27,073 bases of DNA, taken from IMG/VR virus record IMGVR_UViG_3300038701_001568, positions 1-27,073 of that record, one strand, 5' to 3'. This document shows, piece after piece, positions 1-7,324 of this stretch. Each line of letters opens with the position of its first letter. The first letter of the stretch is position 1. The position numbers and the translations under genes are program-made. The notes beneath the pieces are model-generated. The model was given only the letters and a program-made list of their open reading frames with translations, searched no databases and was not told the origin of the DNA. Source of the DNA: a virus.

Positions 1-120
1 AACATCCGAATCGAAGAAAAGATTTTAGAAAAAATCAAATCCAAAGCTGCTGATGAAAAGCGAACAGTCACCAATCTGGTAGAATATGTCATGGAGCAAT
101 ACTGTGACGGCAAGTTGTAG
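1..120 (+). CDS. Ribbon-helix-helix protein, C-terminal fragment (5' end outside window)
   Basis: The plus strand is open from the first base to a TAG at 118-120, giving 39 residues. They start with a short strand (NIRIEEKI), followed by a charged helix, a TVTNLVEY turn-helix, and a short tail ending DGKL. That is the strand-helix-helix pattern of Arc/CopG-type DNA-binding proteins, which often act as antitoxins or small repressors. No toxin is visible because the upstream side is cut off. The stop codon is directly followed by an attC-like hairpin, as in a gene cassette. It is the only convincing plus-strand gene and faces the phage operon. The fold call rests on pattern only and the fragment is short. 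Confidence 0.6.
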   Translation, partial: NIRIEEKILEKIKSKAADEKRTVTNLVEYVMEQYCDGKL

Positions 121-174
121 ATAACGTGGAGCTAAAATGTCGCCCGATAGGGTGCATCTTTAGCGGATGTTATC
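120..174 (+). repeat. attC-like imperfect palindrome, left copy
   Basis: A long hairpin starts at the last base of the ribbon-helix-helix gene. The outer stem is GATAAC (120-125) with GTTATC (169-174). An unpaired spacer follows, GTGGA (126-130) opposite GGAT (165-168). The inner stem is GCTAAA-ATG (131-139) with CAT-C-TTTAGC (155-164), with a single bulged C at 158. The tip is a 5-bp stem with a GATA loop (141-154). R stem, unpaired spacer, L stem and extrahelical base, with AAC/GTT triplets, is the layout of integron attC sites. A copy with the same elements lies at 26031-26099. There is no U-run on either side, which argues against a simple terminator. The last codons of the minus-strand gene ending at 160 lie inside it. 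Confidence 0.55.
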
Positions 175-588
175 AAGTAACCACCTAACATGTAACACAA
201 CCCCCACCACGATAAATCCAGTTCTAAAATATGGGGTTTGCGAGAATGACAGAAACAAGTCAATAGCTTGTAACGATACATACGTTAAATGATAGCTCCA
301 TAGGTTTATTTTTAACTTTCCGATACTAACTACCATATCAGGAATTAAACTCTTAGAAAGCAAATAAATAGGTATTAACAGATAAGGGAAATAAAAGGGT
401 GCTATGGTCTGGATTGGATAAGTACGGTATTCTACTGGGTTAAAAGAAAATTCTTGAGTGCTACCATCAAAAAAAGGGAAAGTCCAAACGATGTCGTAAG
501 GGATAAAATTAAAACATAAGGGTAAAAAAAGGCTCAACATCATTAATGCAGAGCCTATAACAAAACCTAAACTATGAGTTTTTTTCAT
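160..588 (-). CDS. Multi-pass membrane protein, unknown function
   Basis: 142 residues with about four hydrophobic segments: an N-terminal one (about 8-28, after MKKTH), one around 65-80, one near 100-115 and one near 124-138. No family is recognised. The ATG at 588 overlaps the stop of the upstream gene (ATGA at 585-588), which suggests translational coupling and supports it as a real gene. It is the last gene of the minus-strand operon and its final residues (LLDNIR) are encoded inside the attC-like hairpin at 120-174, so its natural C-terminus may have been replaced by the hairpin. Its place after tail-tip genes and next to a coiled-coil/TM protein would suit a lysis or superinfection role, but that is position only. 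Confidence 0.55.
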   Translation of the reverse strand: MKKTHSLGFVIGSALMMLSLFLPLCFNFIPYDIVWTFPFFDGSTQEFSFNPVEYRTYPIQTIAPFYFPYLLIPIYLLSKSLIPDMVVSIGKLKINLWSYHLTYVSLQAIDLFLSFSQTPYFRTGFIVVGVVLHVRWLLDNIR

Positions 589-770
589 GGGAATGGATCA
601 CCGTTGTTTCCTCCATCATTTTTTGTACTTACACTATCGTAATAAGTAGCCGTTAATTCACCGCTTTCGAAGTCATACTCCAAAACGATCTTTCCAGTTG
701 AAGGAAATTCCTTCTCTGACTTCTTCACTTCTCGAATGTGATGATTCAATGCTTTCTTGTATTCTTTCAT
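585..770 (-). CDS. Small charged phage protein, unknown
   Basis: 61 residues. The Lys/Glu-rich N-terminal helix (KKALNHHIREVKKSEKEF) is followed by a beta-like segment (GKIVLEYDFESGELTATYY) and a Gly/Asn-rich tail. No signal peptide or membrane segment is present. Its first 98 bases overlap the upstream coiled-coil/TM gene in another frame, and it is coupled downstream by ATGA to the membrane protein. The composition of its non-overlapping half looks like a genuine protein. Alternatives are a C-terminal part reached by frameshifting from the upstream gene, or a sequencing indel that split one gene. The function is not known. Confidence 0.5.
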   Translation of the reverse strand: MKEYKKALNHHIREVKKSEKEFPSTGKIVLEYDFESGELTATYYDSVSTKNDGGNNGDPFP

Positions 771-1017
771 TTCTTTGTTCTTTACCCCAAATATAGCCTA
801 ATAATCCGCCAATTGTACCAATCATAAACATGATAATAGTTATCAAGATGGCTTTTTTTATCTCTAGCTTTTCTCTAATGTCTTCCTTCGTCTCTAAAGT
901 AGCTACCCTTATAGATACGTCGCCTACAATCTTTTTGATGTTGTCAACAGATTTTTCTATACGATCCATGAATGACATTAGAATTTCATCGCTTACTTTA
1001 CTTCCTTGTCTAGTCAT
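673..1017 (-). CDS. Coiled-coil plus single-TM protein, XhlA/holin-like
   Basis: 114 residues. Residues about 9-50 form an amphipathic coiled coil (FMDRIEKSVDNIKKIVGDVS, ending in an ATLETKE segment). One strong hydrophobic span at about 55-77 (AILITIIMFMIGTIGGLLGY) comes next, then a charged tail. An N-terminal coiled coil before a single TM is the layout of XhlA-type phage hemolysin/holin-accessory proteins, and the gene sits at the end of the late operon where lysis genes often lie. No endolysin is seen nearby, so the lysis role is inferred. The C-terminal tail overlaps the next gene by 98 bases. The roughly 70-base gap upstream is the largest break in this part of the operon. Confidence 0.5.
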   Translation of the reverse strand: MTRQGSKVSDEILMSFMDRIEKSVDNIKKIVGDVSIRVATLETKEDIREKLEIKKAILITIIMFMIGTIGGLLGYIWGKEQRNERIQESIESSHSRSEEVREGISFNWKDRFGV

Positions 1018-1087
1018 GCCAAATTTACGTTATTAAAATACTATTTAAAATAGGTAGTTGTTACTATAGTGGTTGTAGGTGATTTAC

Positions 1088-1903
1088 TTACGTGGTTACC
1101 ATTGCATAATTTTGTCCTACGGATACAAACAGCCCTTTACCGTAGCAAAGCCCTCTCCATCCACTGCCAATAAAAGCAACTGTAGAATCAGTCCTCCAGT
1201 TTATACCGTCAACACTTGACATAACTTTATTTGTTCCGTCAAATGATGTTGCGACAAATAACCCGTTGCCATAAACAACACTATTCCAAATATTAGCTTC
1301 TGTGGCGGCGGCGGCAGTCCATGTGATTCCGTCTGAACTGTACATTACTCTGTTTGTTCCGTCTTCGCCAGTAGCCACAAAAAGACCGTTGCCATAAGTG
1401 ATACTATCCCATGTATTTGCCTCCGATGCCGACCTTGCAGTCCAAGTAATTCCATCGGCAGAAGTCATTACTCTGTTTGTTCCGTCTGCTGACACGGCAA
1501 CATAAATTCCCCCTCCATAAGCAACATCTCTCCATTCATTAGCTTCTGCTGCCGTCCTAGATGTCCACGTAATCCCATCCGAAGAAGTCATTACATCTCC
1601 ATTCAAGGCAACCGCCACATAAAGGCTATCTCCATAAGTAACGCCCTTCCATGTGCTAGCAGAAGCAGCCGTTCTAGATGTCCAAGTAATTCCATCAACA
1701 GAAGTCATTACTCTACTAGCCCCCGTTAAAGATACGGCTACAAATAAACCGTCTCCATAAGTAACATCTTGCCATTGATTTGCTGATGCTGCTGTTCTAG
1801 GTGTCCAAGTAACACCGTCGGGACTAGTCATTACTCTGTTTGTTCCGTCACTTGAAACTGCTGCAAACACCCCTGCTCCATAAGCTACACCAGTCCAGAC
1901 ATT
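1088..1903 (-). repeat. In-frame tandem repeats of about 123 bp (propeller blades)
   Basis: The DNA encoding the blades repeats with a period of about 117-129 bp, six full units and one partial. Words such as GTCCAAGTAATTCCATC and GTCATTACTCTGTTTGTTCC recur with few changes. Blade-to-blade similarity at the DNA level suggests internal duplication or gene conversion. It could change blade number or cause assembly collapse. Confidence 0.8.
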
Positions 1904-2191
1904 CGATTCTACGGATTCACTATTTCTAAATACTGGATTTGATTTCCTTACGATTTGCGTGATTAATGCGTCCATCAATTGATACCCATTCGTTTCATTA
2001 TCAGGCAAGTCATTAAAAGTAATACCCGCATCTCTGACAAGTTTCATTACAAACTCGAAAATATCAGATACCGCATTTAAGTTAACGGGTGTCCCGTCTC
2101 CTAATCCTTGTCCCGTTTCGTCTGTTATCCTTCCGCTTGGGTAGTCCGAATCTGGTGCTGTAGCGTTTGCTAGTTCTTTAGTTTCTTTCAT
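1088..2191 (-). CDS. Seven-bladed beta-propeller tail-tip protein (probable receptor-binding)
   Basis: 367 residues. The N-terminal part (about 1-90) is non-repetitive and probably anchors the protein to the virion. From residue 97 to the end there are seven copies of a blade of about 41 residues. Each starts with a conserved Trp (W99, W140, W181, W220, W261, W302, W345), continues as xxVxYGxGLFVAV, and ends with an Asp-box-like SxDGxTW. The seventh copy is short and closes the ring. Asp-box propellers are known in sialidases and carbohydrate-binding proteins, and no catalytic residues were identified here. The gene follows the fibre genes, which fits a receptor-binding or distal adhesin role. 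ATGA overlap with the upstream small gene indicates coupling. Confidence 0.75.
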   Translation of the reverse strand: MKETKELANATAPDSDYPSGRITDETGQGLGDGTPVNLNAVSDIFEFVMKLVRDAGITFNDLPDNETNGYQLMDALITQIVRKSNPVFRNSESVESNVWTGVAYGAGVFAAVSSDGTNRVMTSPDGVTWTPRTAASANQWQDVTYGDGLFVAVSLTGASRVMTSVDGITWTSRTAASASTWKGVTYGDSLYVAVALNGDVMTSSDGITWTSRTAAEANEWRDVAYGGGIYVAVSADGTNRVMTSADGITWTARSASEANTWDSITYGNGLFVATGEDGTNRVMYSSDGITWTAAAATEANIWNSVVYGNGLFVATSFDGTNKVMSSVDGINWRTDSTVAFIGSGWRGLCYGKGLFVSVGQNYAMVTT

Positions 2192-2373
2192 GATTTCTCT
2201 ATTTCATCAATTAATTTCTTTCTTCCTTCCAAGGCTTTGGCTTCGTTGATTTCGCTGATTTTAGTCAGTAAAAATACCTCAGCGTTTTTATAAGCTGTTA
2301 CTTCTTTTCTCCCTTTTACTTTTACCCGATCTAAGAATATGAGTAGGTTTTTATAGTTTTCTAGGTCGTTCAT
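2188..2373 (-). CDS. Small alpha-helical protein, unknown (possible fibre chaperone)
   Basis: 61 residues from the ATG at 2373 (NDLENYKNLLIFLDRVKV at the start). The reading frame extends upstream to 2445, but that extension lies entirely inside the fibre-like gene; the 2373 start, one base after that gene's stop at 2375, is favoured. The protein is Lys/Glu-rich and helical. ATGA overlap at 2188-2191 couples it to the propeller gene. Small helical proteins between fibre and adhesin genes are sometimes assembly chaperones, but nothing specific is recognised. Confidence 0.6.
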   Translation of the reverse strand: MNDLENYKNLLIFLDRVKVKGRKEVTAYKNAEVFLLTKISEINEAKALEGRKKLIDEIEKS

Positions 2374-2374
2374 T

Positions 2375-3115
2375 TTATGCGTTATTATCTGATCTTGAAA
2401 TTTCCAACCAATTAGTTCCATCATAAAATAATGACATTGCATCATTTCTGTGTGTTAGAGTAAAATCTCCAGCACATCGAATGTTACCACTCCCATCTTT
2501 TACTACAATGTCATTTGATGAATCATTAGCTTTTATAATTACAAAATCCCCTTGCGTACCTCCATTTATTGTATCTAAGTCATCCGTAGAAGCACCTCCT
2601 TCTGTGTCTATTTCAATATAACTACCCGTTATGGTTATCTCACCAGATGAAATAACTACATCCTCTACGCTTCCTAAATTTAGGAAACCAGAGATAGATA
2701 AATCACCCAATACCCCCAAATCCTCCTGTACCTCTACTAGACCATCAGTAACTACTAGTTGCTCTGAGCTTCCTATTTGAAATGATACTTCCGTTACTGC
2801 GTCTAGTATGACTTCTGTGGTAGATTCTATTGTTAAATCCCCTGTTTTAGAGATGTCACCTGTAGTCACTATATCCCCAGATGTTAACGATCCAGTAACC
2901 GTGACATCACCAGTAACATACAAATCTCTTCCTACGGATAAATCTCGATTTAATACCGCATCATGTGTAGATGATTGCAATCCCCCGCCTAAAATATTAT
3001 TGGCTAGTTCTTCATGCGTACACCTCTTTCCATTATCGGTCAAGTAAAATATATGTACGTGCGATTTTGATATCGTTGGTGTATCTGTGTATCCTGATGG
3101 TAATTTAGTTGCCAT
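2375..3115 (-). CDS. Fibre-like beta-structured virion protein
   Basis: 246 residues. The N-terminal part (about 1-55, KLPSGYTDTPTISKSHVHIF onward) looks like an attachment domain. Residues about 56-170 are a run of short beta turns (DLYVTGDVTVTGSLTSGDIV and similar), as in triple-stranded beta-helix fibres. The C-terminal part (about 180-246) has GDFVIIKANDSS and LFYDGTNWLEISRS, a compact beta head. It sits between the FN3 array and the propeller gene in the exposed-protein block. It could be a head fibre or a tail fibre. No enzymatic motif is seen. Confidence 0.6.
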   Translation of the reverse strand: MATKLPSGYTDTPTISKSHVHIFYLTDNGKRCTHEELANNILGGGLQSSTHDAVLNRDLSVGRDLYVTGDVTVTGSLTSGDIVTTGDISKTGDLTIESTTEVILDAVTEVSFQIGSSEQLVVTDGLVEVQEDLGVLGDLSISGFLNLGSVEDVVISSGEITITGSYIEIDTEGGASTDDLDTINGGTQGDFVIIKANDSSNDIVVKDGSGNIRCAGDFTLTHRNDAMSLFYDGTNWLEISRSDNNA

Positions 3116-3126
3116 GATTTCTTTTA

Positions 3127-4776
3127 TTAAGTTTCTCTAATTATTGCAAGATCGTCTCCGCCTGCGTCTGATAACGTGTCTCCGTCGGTGTCTACTAACT
3201 CAAAGGTTGAGTACGTCGGGGCTTCTCCTCCAAAGTCTATTTGACCAAATTGGTAGTATCCGAATGCAGCCGCTACCCATTCTATTTCTTCGCTTACTAT
3301 ATTAGAATATCCGCTATCTCCACTAGTTCTAGTCGCTTTTACTCTGTAGTAATATTCCGTATTAGCTAATACATTTATATCTGTGTATGTTACTATTCCA
3401 GTTGATGTAGTGCCTATAGATGCCCAGTCTCCTACGCCCGTCAAACTTCTTTCAATATCGAATCCGTCCTCATTTCCTCCGCTATTCGATGTCCAATCTA
3501 GTTGGATTTGGCTAGGAGCATCTGGCAACGAAGCAATCAATGAAGTAGGAGTTTCTAACGTTAATGTAGTAGTCATTACTACCGCAGCATAAGTACTATC
3601 TCCATTACTTAAAGTAGCCTTCACTCTATAGTAATAGTCTGTAGTTTGAGTTAATCCAGTATCTTCATAAGTAACTACTCCAGAGGCTGTAGTATCTATC
3701 AAAGTCCAATCTCCTACGCCTGTTAAACTTCGCTCGACATCAAATCCATCTTCGTCTCCCCCGCTGTTAGAAGTCCAATCTACTGTCACTTCACCGTATG
3801 AAGGTGTTAATACAATATCGCTAGGCGGTTGCAATACAAGAGTAGTAGTCATTACTACATCTGAATAAGGGCTATTTCCTTGATCCTCAGTAGCCCTAAC
3901 CCTATAGTATCTTGTTTCTCCCTGACTTAATCCAGTTTCTTCGCCCGTTGTAAATCCACTTGCTACCGAATCCACAACAGACCACCCGCTAACGCCATTT
4001 GCACTAGCCTCTAAATCGAATCCATCTTCTTCGCCCCCGCTATTTGAAGTCCAAGTAGCTGTAACACTACCATAAGAAGGCGTTAATTGTAAATTTGTAG
4101 GGGCGTCCATTGCTAGAGTTGTAGCACTAGCTACGGCACTGTACGAGCTGTTTTCTGATCCTTGATAAGATCGCACTCTATAGTAGTAGGTTGTATTATG
4201 GTCTAAACTTGAATCATCTTCATAAGTAACCACTCCAGTAGATACGGTATCTATCTGAGACCAAGAACCCGTACCCGTTAAACTTCTCTCTATCTTAAAT
4301 CCATCCTCGTTACCAGCACTATTTGAAGTCCAGTTCAAAGTGATGGATTCTAACTCAATGTTTGTCAGATTCAGGAATGTAGGGGCTTCTATTTGGTCGG
4401 TTACTATAGTTAATTGATTTGAATACTCACTATTGTCAGTTAATCCGTTAGCTCTTATTCTGTAAGTATATGTAGTAACTGCGTCTAATCCTGTATCCGT
4501 ATAAGTTGTTTGATTAGCGTTTAAAGTAGCTAACGTGGAATAAGACCCAGCGCCTACTTTTCTTTGTAATGTAAACCCTGTTTGACCTCCTACATTACTC
4601 CAATCTAAAACAATTTGATAAGATTTATTTGAACTACTTGTTAGATATGGAGCGGTTAACACATCTCCACAAAAACCGATATATCCATCTGCTTGGAGTT
4701 CGGCTAAAGTAAGCCCTCCATTCACTTTATTAAATGTTATAAAATTGTCGCTATTCGATTTAGTTAAGCAAGCCAT
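3127..4776 (-). CDS. Five-domain fibronectin type III virion protein
   Basis: 549 residues. A short N-terminal domain (1-41) is followed by five FN3 modules at about 42-127, 130-221, 224-313, 316-405 and 408-498. Each has a core Trp (DW or TW) and a YxYRV strand. Modules 2-5 share TSNSxGxEDGFxxE, and modules 4 and 5 share ERSLTGVGDW. A C-terminal tail of about 50 residues (GYYQFGQIDFGG, then DTDGDTLSDAGGDDL) may be the virion-binding or tip part. FN3 and Ig-like arrays on phages are displayed on capsids or tails and are thought to bind host surfaces or glycans weakly. The gene is one base from the upstream connector gene and opens the exposed-protein block. Confidence 0.8.
   Translation of the reverse strand: MACLTKSNSDNFITFNKVNGGLTLAELQADGYIGFCGDVLTAPYLTSSSNKSYQIVLDWSNVGGQTGFTLQRKVGAGSYSTLATLNANQTTYTDTGLDAVTTYTYRIRANGLTDNSEYSNQLTIVTDQIEAPTFLNLTNIELESITLNWTSNSAGNEDGFKIERSLTGTGSWSQIDTVSTGVVTYEDDSSLDHNTTYYYRVRSYQGSENSSYSAVASATTLAMDAPTNLQLTPSYGSVTATWTSNSGGEEDGFDLEASANGVSGWSVVDSVASGFTTGEETGLSQGETRYYRVRATEDQGNSPYSDVVMTTTLVLQPPSDIVLTPSYGEVTVDWTSNSGGDEDGFDVERSLTGVGDWTLIDTTASGVVTYEDTGLTQTTDYYYRVKATLSNGDSTYAAVVMTTTLTLETPTSLIASLPDAPSQIQLDWTSNSGGNEDGFDIERSLTGVGDWASIGTTSTGIVTYTDINVLANTEYYYRVKATRTSGDSGYSNIVSEEIEWVAAAFGYYQFGQIDFGGEAPTYSTFELVDTDGDTLSDAGGDDLAIIRET
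3280..4400 (-). repeat. Tandem DNA repeats of about 270-276 bp encoding FN3 modules
   Basis: Modules 2-5 repeat at the DNA level with a period of about 90 codons. Most similar are the stretches encoding EDGFD...ERSLTGVGDW and the TTxxLxxPT linker. The high identity of modules 4 and 5 suggests recent duplication. Confidence 0.65.
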
Positions 4777-4777
4777 G

Positions 4778-5314
4778 TTAATTACATATAGTTACTCTAA
4801 GCGTGTATTCAATCCAGAATGCGATTCCTTCTAAAGAATATTTTTTTTGATCTACACCCCCAAACTCTGAATCGTAAACCTCTTGTTTTATCACCTCGTG
4901 ATCTCCGACCTCTAAGTATTCCATTGAATTAATAAAAGAAGGCAGTACGTCACTAATTGCATTACATATATCTTGGTTGTCTTCGTAGTTTGTAGAGGTA
5001 ATTTTGTCCTTGCTTCCAATGCCAACCAATCTCATAGAGTAAACTCTTTGACGAAAAGCCTTTGATCCAAATCCTTGGGTTAAATCACTTTCTTTTTCCA
5101 TGTCAATTATTCTATGATAGGTCTGTAGAGGGTATTTATCATTCCAGCTTATTTTTGAACCATTCTTATTGCCTAAATTTTCTAAAGGAAATGTCTTCCC
5201 GTCCTTTTCTTGTAGATAGCAAAGTCCTTTAGTAGTAATTTTACTACCAAATGACACCGTTTTTATCTGAGTGTTGATGTCTTGCAATATCGTATTTAAA
5301 GCTCTATCAGCCAT
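4778..5314 (-). CDS. Tail-completion/terminator-like structural protein (tentative)
   Basis: 178 residues of mixed alpha/beta protein with no membrane segment or signal. It contains WNDKYPLQTYHRIIDMEKES in the middle and ends in a strand-rich KYSLEGIAFWIEYTLRVTIC. It overlaps the end of the gp10-like gene by 8 bases and is one base from the FN3 gene. A protein of 150-200 residues just after the gp10-like connector is commonly a tail terminator or tail-completion protein in siphoviruses. That identity is inferred from position and size. Confidence 0.55.
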   Translation of the reverse strand: MADRALNTILQDINTQIKTVSFGSKITTKGLCYLQEKDGKTFPLENLGNKNGSKISWNDKYPLQTYHRIIDMEKESDLTQGFGSKAFRQRVYSMRLVGIGSKDKITSTNYEDNQDICNAISDVLPSFINSMEYLEVGDHEVIKQEVYDSEFGGVDQKKYSLEGIAFWIEYTLRVTICN

Positions 5315-5723
5315 TTAATATTTTTGTTAGCTCCTTATCGATCAATTTATTTAAAGTGCTTATCTCGCCTTTAGTATGCTTAAATATAGGCTTTGAATAA
5401 GTATTTTCTACCCATTCGCTTTTATCTGCATTATGACTGTTTTTAAATCCTAGCCCTACCCCTCCTTTTGTCGGGATCACAGACCAATCATTAGCCATTT
5501 GCCTAGTAGCTTGAAATATTACTTTTCTTGAGCTAGGATATCCGTTTTTAACCCTTTGTTTTAAATACGATTTAGAATAGTTTTCTGTGCTGTTGTCTGC
5601 GGCTTGTCCTTTATCAAATATCCTATCTGACGTAATCGCTTGCATAGAAGTGGCTACTGACAACTCAAGTTTGTTTGTCTTGTTTAGGGTATTCATTTTT
5701 TTTAACAGGCTTTTCAGACTCAT
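5307..5723 (-). CDS. HK97 gp10-like / virion morphogenesis head-tail connector
   Basis: 138 residues. The pattern RIFDKGQAADN, YSKSYLKQRVKNGYPSSRKV, FQATRQMANDWSV, GGVGLGFKNSHNADKSEWVE and YSKPIF resembles the gp10/gpG-like neck proteins that join head to tail. Those proteins share a basic helix, a T.QM segment, a G.GF.N strand and a terminal PIF. The gene lies between capsid-block proteins and the tail-completion-like gene, as expected for a connector. Its first 59 bases overlap the small TTG-start gene upstream; the second Met at residue 10 (5696) is an alternative start that would shorten the overlap. Confidence 0.65.
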   Translation of the reverse strand: MSLKSLLKKMNTLNKTNKLELSVATSMQAITSDRIFDKGQAADNSTENYSKSYLKQRVKNGYPSSRKVIFQATRQMANDWSVIPTKGGVGLGFKNSHNADKSEWVENTYSKPIFKHTKGEISTLNKLIDKELTKILNG

Positions 5724-5841
5724 TTACTATCATGTTAACTATTATCTCTTTCGGGACTCCTCTTTTATCTAGTTCGTCTACTAATATTAAAAGGTTTTCC
5801 GCCTCTCTTCGCACCCTAGCAAGATTTTTATAATCTATCAA
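5665..5841 (-). CDS. Small helical protein with TTG start, unknown
   Basis: 58 residues starting from a TTG at 5841 that overlaps the upstream stop (TTGA at 5838-5841). It begins LIDYKNLARVRREAENLLIL, continues VDELDKRGVPKEIIVNMIVN, and ends in a Lys-rich tail. It has a regular amphipathic, charged helical pattern and fills the otherwise unexplained 114-base gap between two structural genes. A standard ATG-only gene caller would miss it. It overlaps the connector gene by 59 bases in another frame. The function is unknown; its position among head-tail joining genes suggests a small virion or assembly factor. Confidence 0.55.
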   Translation of the reverse strand: MIDYKNLARVRREAENLLILVDELDKRGVPKEIIVNMIVNESEKPVKKNEYPKQDKQT

Positions 5842-6794
5842 GGGAGCATTGTTTTATAACTCACTGCTTTATTACACTCAAAACAAACGTCATTTTCATG
5901 TACGTTTAAATCCTTTAAAGCAGCTTCTATAAGTAAATTGTATTGATCGTTAAATTCAGTCCTTAATTGCGTTGCTTCCTCTATATCCATCAACGTGTAA
6001 CGGTTTATTCTATCTGAATAAATCCTTTCGTTACAAAATTCAACACCTAACTTGTATAAGAAAGCGTCTTTAAACGAATCTATCCTTTGGCATACAAAAT
6101 TAGATACAGAACATTCTAAGTTGTACGTTATAGAGATACCCGTATTACCTCCGTTAAAATTACTTGATATTACAGGGCTGTTTTTTGATACACTACCTAT
6201 CTGAGTTGGATAATCACCTTGGTAATCAGCCATTTTAATAGATTCTACCGAATTGGCATCATAAGCAACGAAGATATCATTATACCTGTGAGCTGCGTAA
6301 TTCTTGTTAATTCTATAGGTATTCAACCCCTGAATACCTTCAAAATCTATCTCATCGAGCGTCTGACCAGTGTTTAAATCAAATACCTTTACTGTGAAAT
6401 TAGCCGCACTTGATAAGTAAATATCAAAGGTGCTGACATTTAGGACTAAATTTTTACTCTCATACCCAAAATTAAACCGAACCCCTGACCAATTATTACT
6501 AGAAGAAATTGCTTCATTATCCACTAGTTGGCCTGTTATCGAATTGTCAACGTAAGAGTACCTTTTAAAATACTTCTTCATTGCGTTTTTTATATCCGAT
6601 TCAAGAAGGCGACTAGAACGGGCGTAAATATCCGCCCATGCTAATCTAACTTCATAATGATCTTCATCATCTGAAATCTCCTCTAGTTGGTTCGTGGTTA
6701 TGCCTTGCAGATCATTTATATAATAACCACTATCTGGGTCTTCATACTCTACAATACCACGTACTCCGATATAGTTATTTAAGCAGGATATCAC
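5838..6794 (-). CDS. Virion structural/adaptor protein of Bacteroidota phages
   Basis: 318 residues from a GTG at 6794, one base after the upstream stop. The N-terminus (CLNNYIGVRG, then SGYYINDLQGITTNQLEEIS) recalls a conserved structural protein of Bacteroidota phages with a short Cys-Leu, Tyr-Ile-Gly, then Gly-x-Tyr-Ile-x-x-Leu-x-Gly-Ile signature. The middle is beta-rich and the C-terminal part is helical with several Cys (CxxxxC at VCFECNK). It probably bridges capsid and tail. No enzyme motif is seen. The role is inferred from position and resemblance. Confidence 0.6.
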   Translation of the reverse strand: MISCLNNYIGVRGIVEYEDPDSGYYINDLQGITTNQLEEISDDEDHYEVRLAWADIYARSSRLLESDIKNAMKKYFKRYSYVDNSITGQLVDNEAISSSNNWSGVRFNFGYESKNLVLNVSTFDIYLSSAANFTVKVFDLNTGQTLDEIDFEGIQGLNTYRINKNYAAHRYNDIFVAYDANSVESIKMADYQGDYPTQIGSVSKNSPVISSNFNGGNTGISITYNLECSVSNFVCQRIDSFKDAFLYKLGVEFCNERIYSDRINRYTLMDIEEATQLRTEFNDQYNLLIEAALKDLNVHENDVCFECNKAVSYKTMLP

Positions 6795-6795
6795 T

Positions 6796-7323
6796 TTAAT
6801 TGAATATTCCTGTTGGAAGATCGGAAGACTTAGGACTATTTATGTCCTTCCACTTAATCGTACAAGACCAATTAAGAGCCGTGTCCAATCCTTCCTCTAC
6901 TGGCGCACCCGCAAATATGGATGTGTCTACGTTATTTAAAAATAATGTCTGATAATCACCTCCTACAACAAAACCCACTCTGTATTGATTGCTTTTGACT
7001 ATCTCATTAAAGAACCCTTCGTTTCCTTTAACTCCCTGAATAGCTACCGTCATAGTTCTATCAGCATTGATAACCCTTGTGTCTTGATTTCCTACTCCTG
7101 CGACATCAATAGGGCTACCTCCGTCATAAGTCCCTCTAACCTCTTGAAATACGTGAAGGTCAGCGGAATAATCACCGTCTACCCACAAAGCTGCGTTTGT
7201 AGGGTCTGCGTAAATGGCTGCATGTATATCCTTGTGGATAAACGCCAATGCAACCACCCTCCCAGATTCGAAATCACATTCTGGATTTACAAAATCTGGG
7301 ATATTTGGTCTGCAATTTGCCAT
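6796..7323 (-). CDS. Structural protein, possible major tail (tube) protein
   Basis: 175 residues, beta-rich. It contains RVVALAFIHKDIHAAIYADP, VWGDY-like repeats (WVDGDYSADLHVFQEVRGTY), a RTMTVAIQGVKGNEGFFNEI strand-helix, and a C-terminal LNWSCTIKWKDIN. It follows the major capsid gene by one base. The size and the final IxWK strand suit a tail-tube protein or a capsid-decoration protein. The tail-tube reading is slightly preferred because no other candidate was found, although the tape-measure region is far away. Confidence 0.5.
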   Translation of the reverse strand: MANCRPNIPDFVNPECDFESGRVVALAFIHKDIHAAIYADPTNAALWVDGDYSADLHVFQEVRGTYDGGSPIDVAGVGNQDTRVINADRTMTVAIQGVKGNEGFFNEIVKSNQYRVGFVVGGDYQTLFLNNVDTSIFAGAPVEEGLDTALNWSCTIKWKDINSPKSSDLPTGIFN

Positions 7324-7324
7324 C

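Noticed and set aside
120-174. The left hairpin as an ordinary convergent-gene terminator
   Set aside because: It lacks U-tracts on both sides and shares sequence and fold with a site 26 kb away. A terminator side role cannot be excluded.
1020-1027. TAAATTTG on the minus strand as a promoter -7 box for the lysis-like genes
   Set aside because: It is only two bases from the ATG and would need a leaderless transcript; no -33 element is evident.
1088-1903. Regular 123-bp repeats that might be read as a CRISPR array
   Set aside because: The repeats are in-frame protein blades without unique spacers.
2374-2445. N-terminal 24-residue extension of the small gene at 2188-2373
   Set aside because: It lies wholly inside the upstream fibre gene, while the ATG at 2373 is right after that gene's stop.
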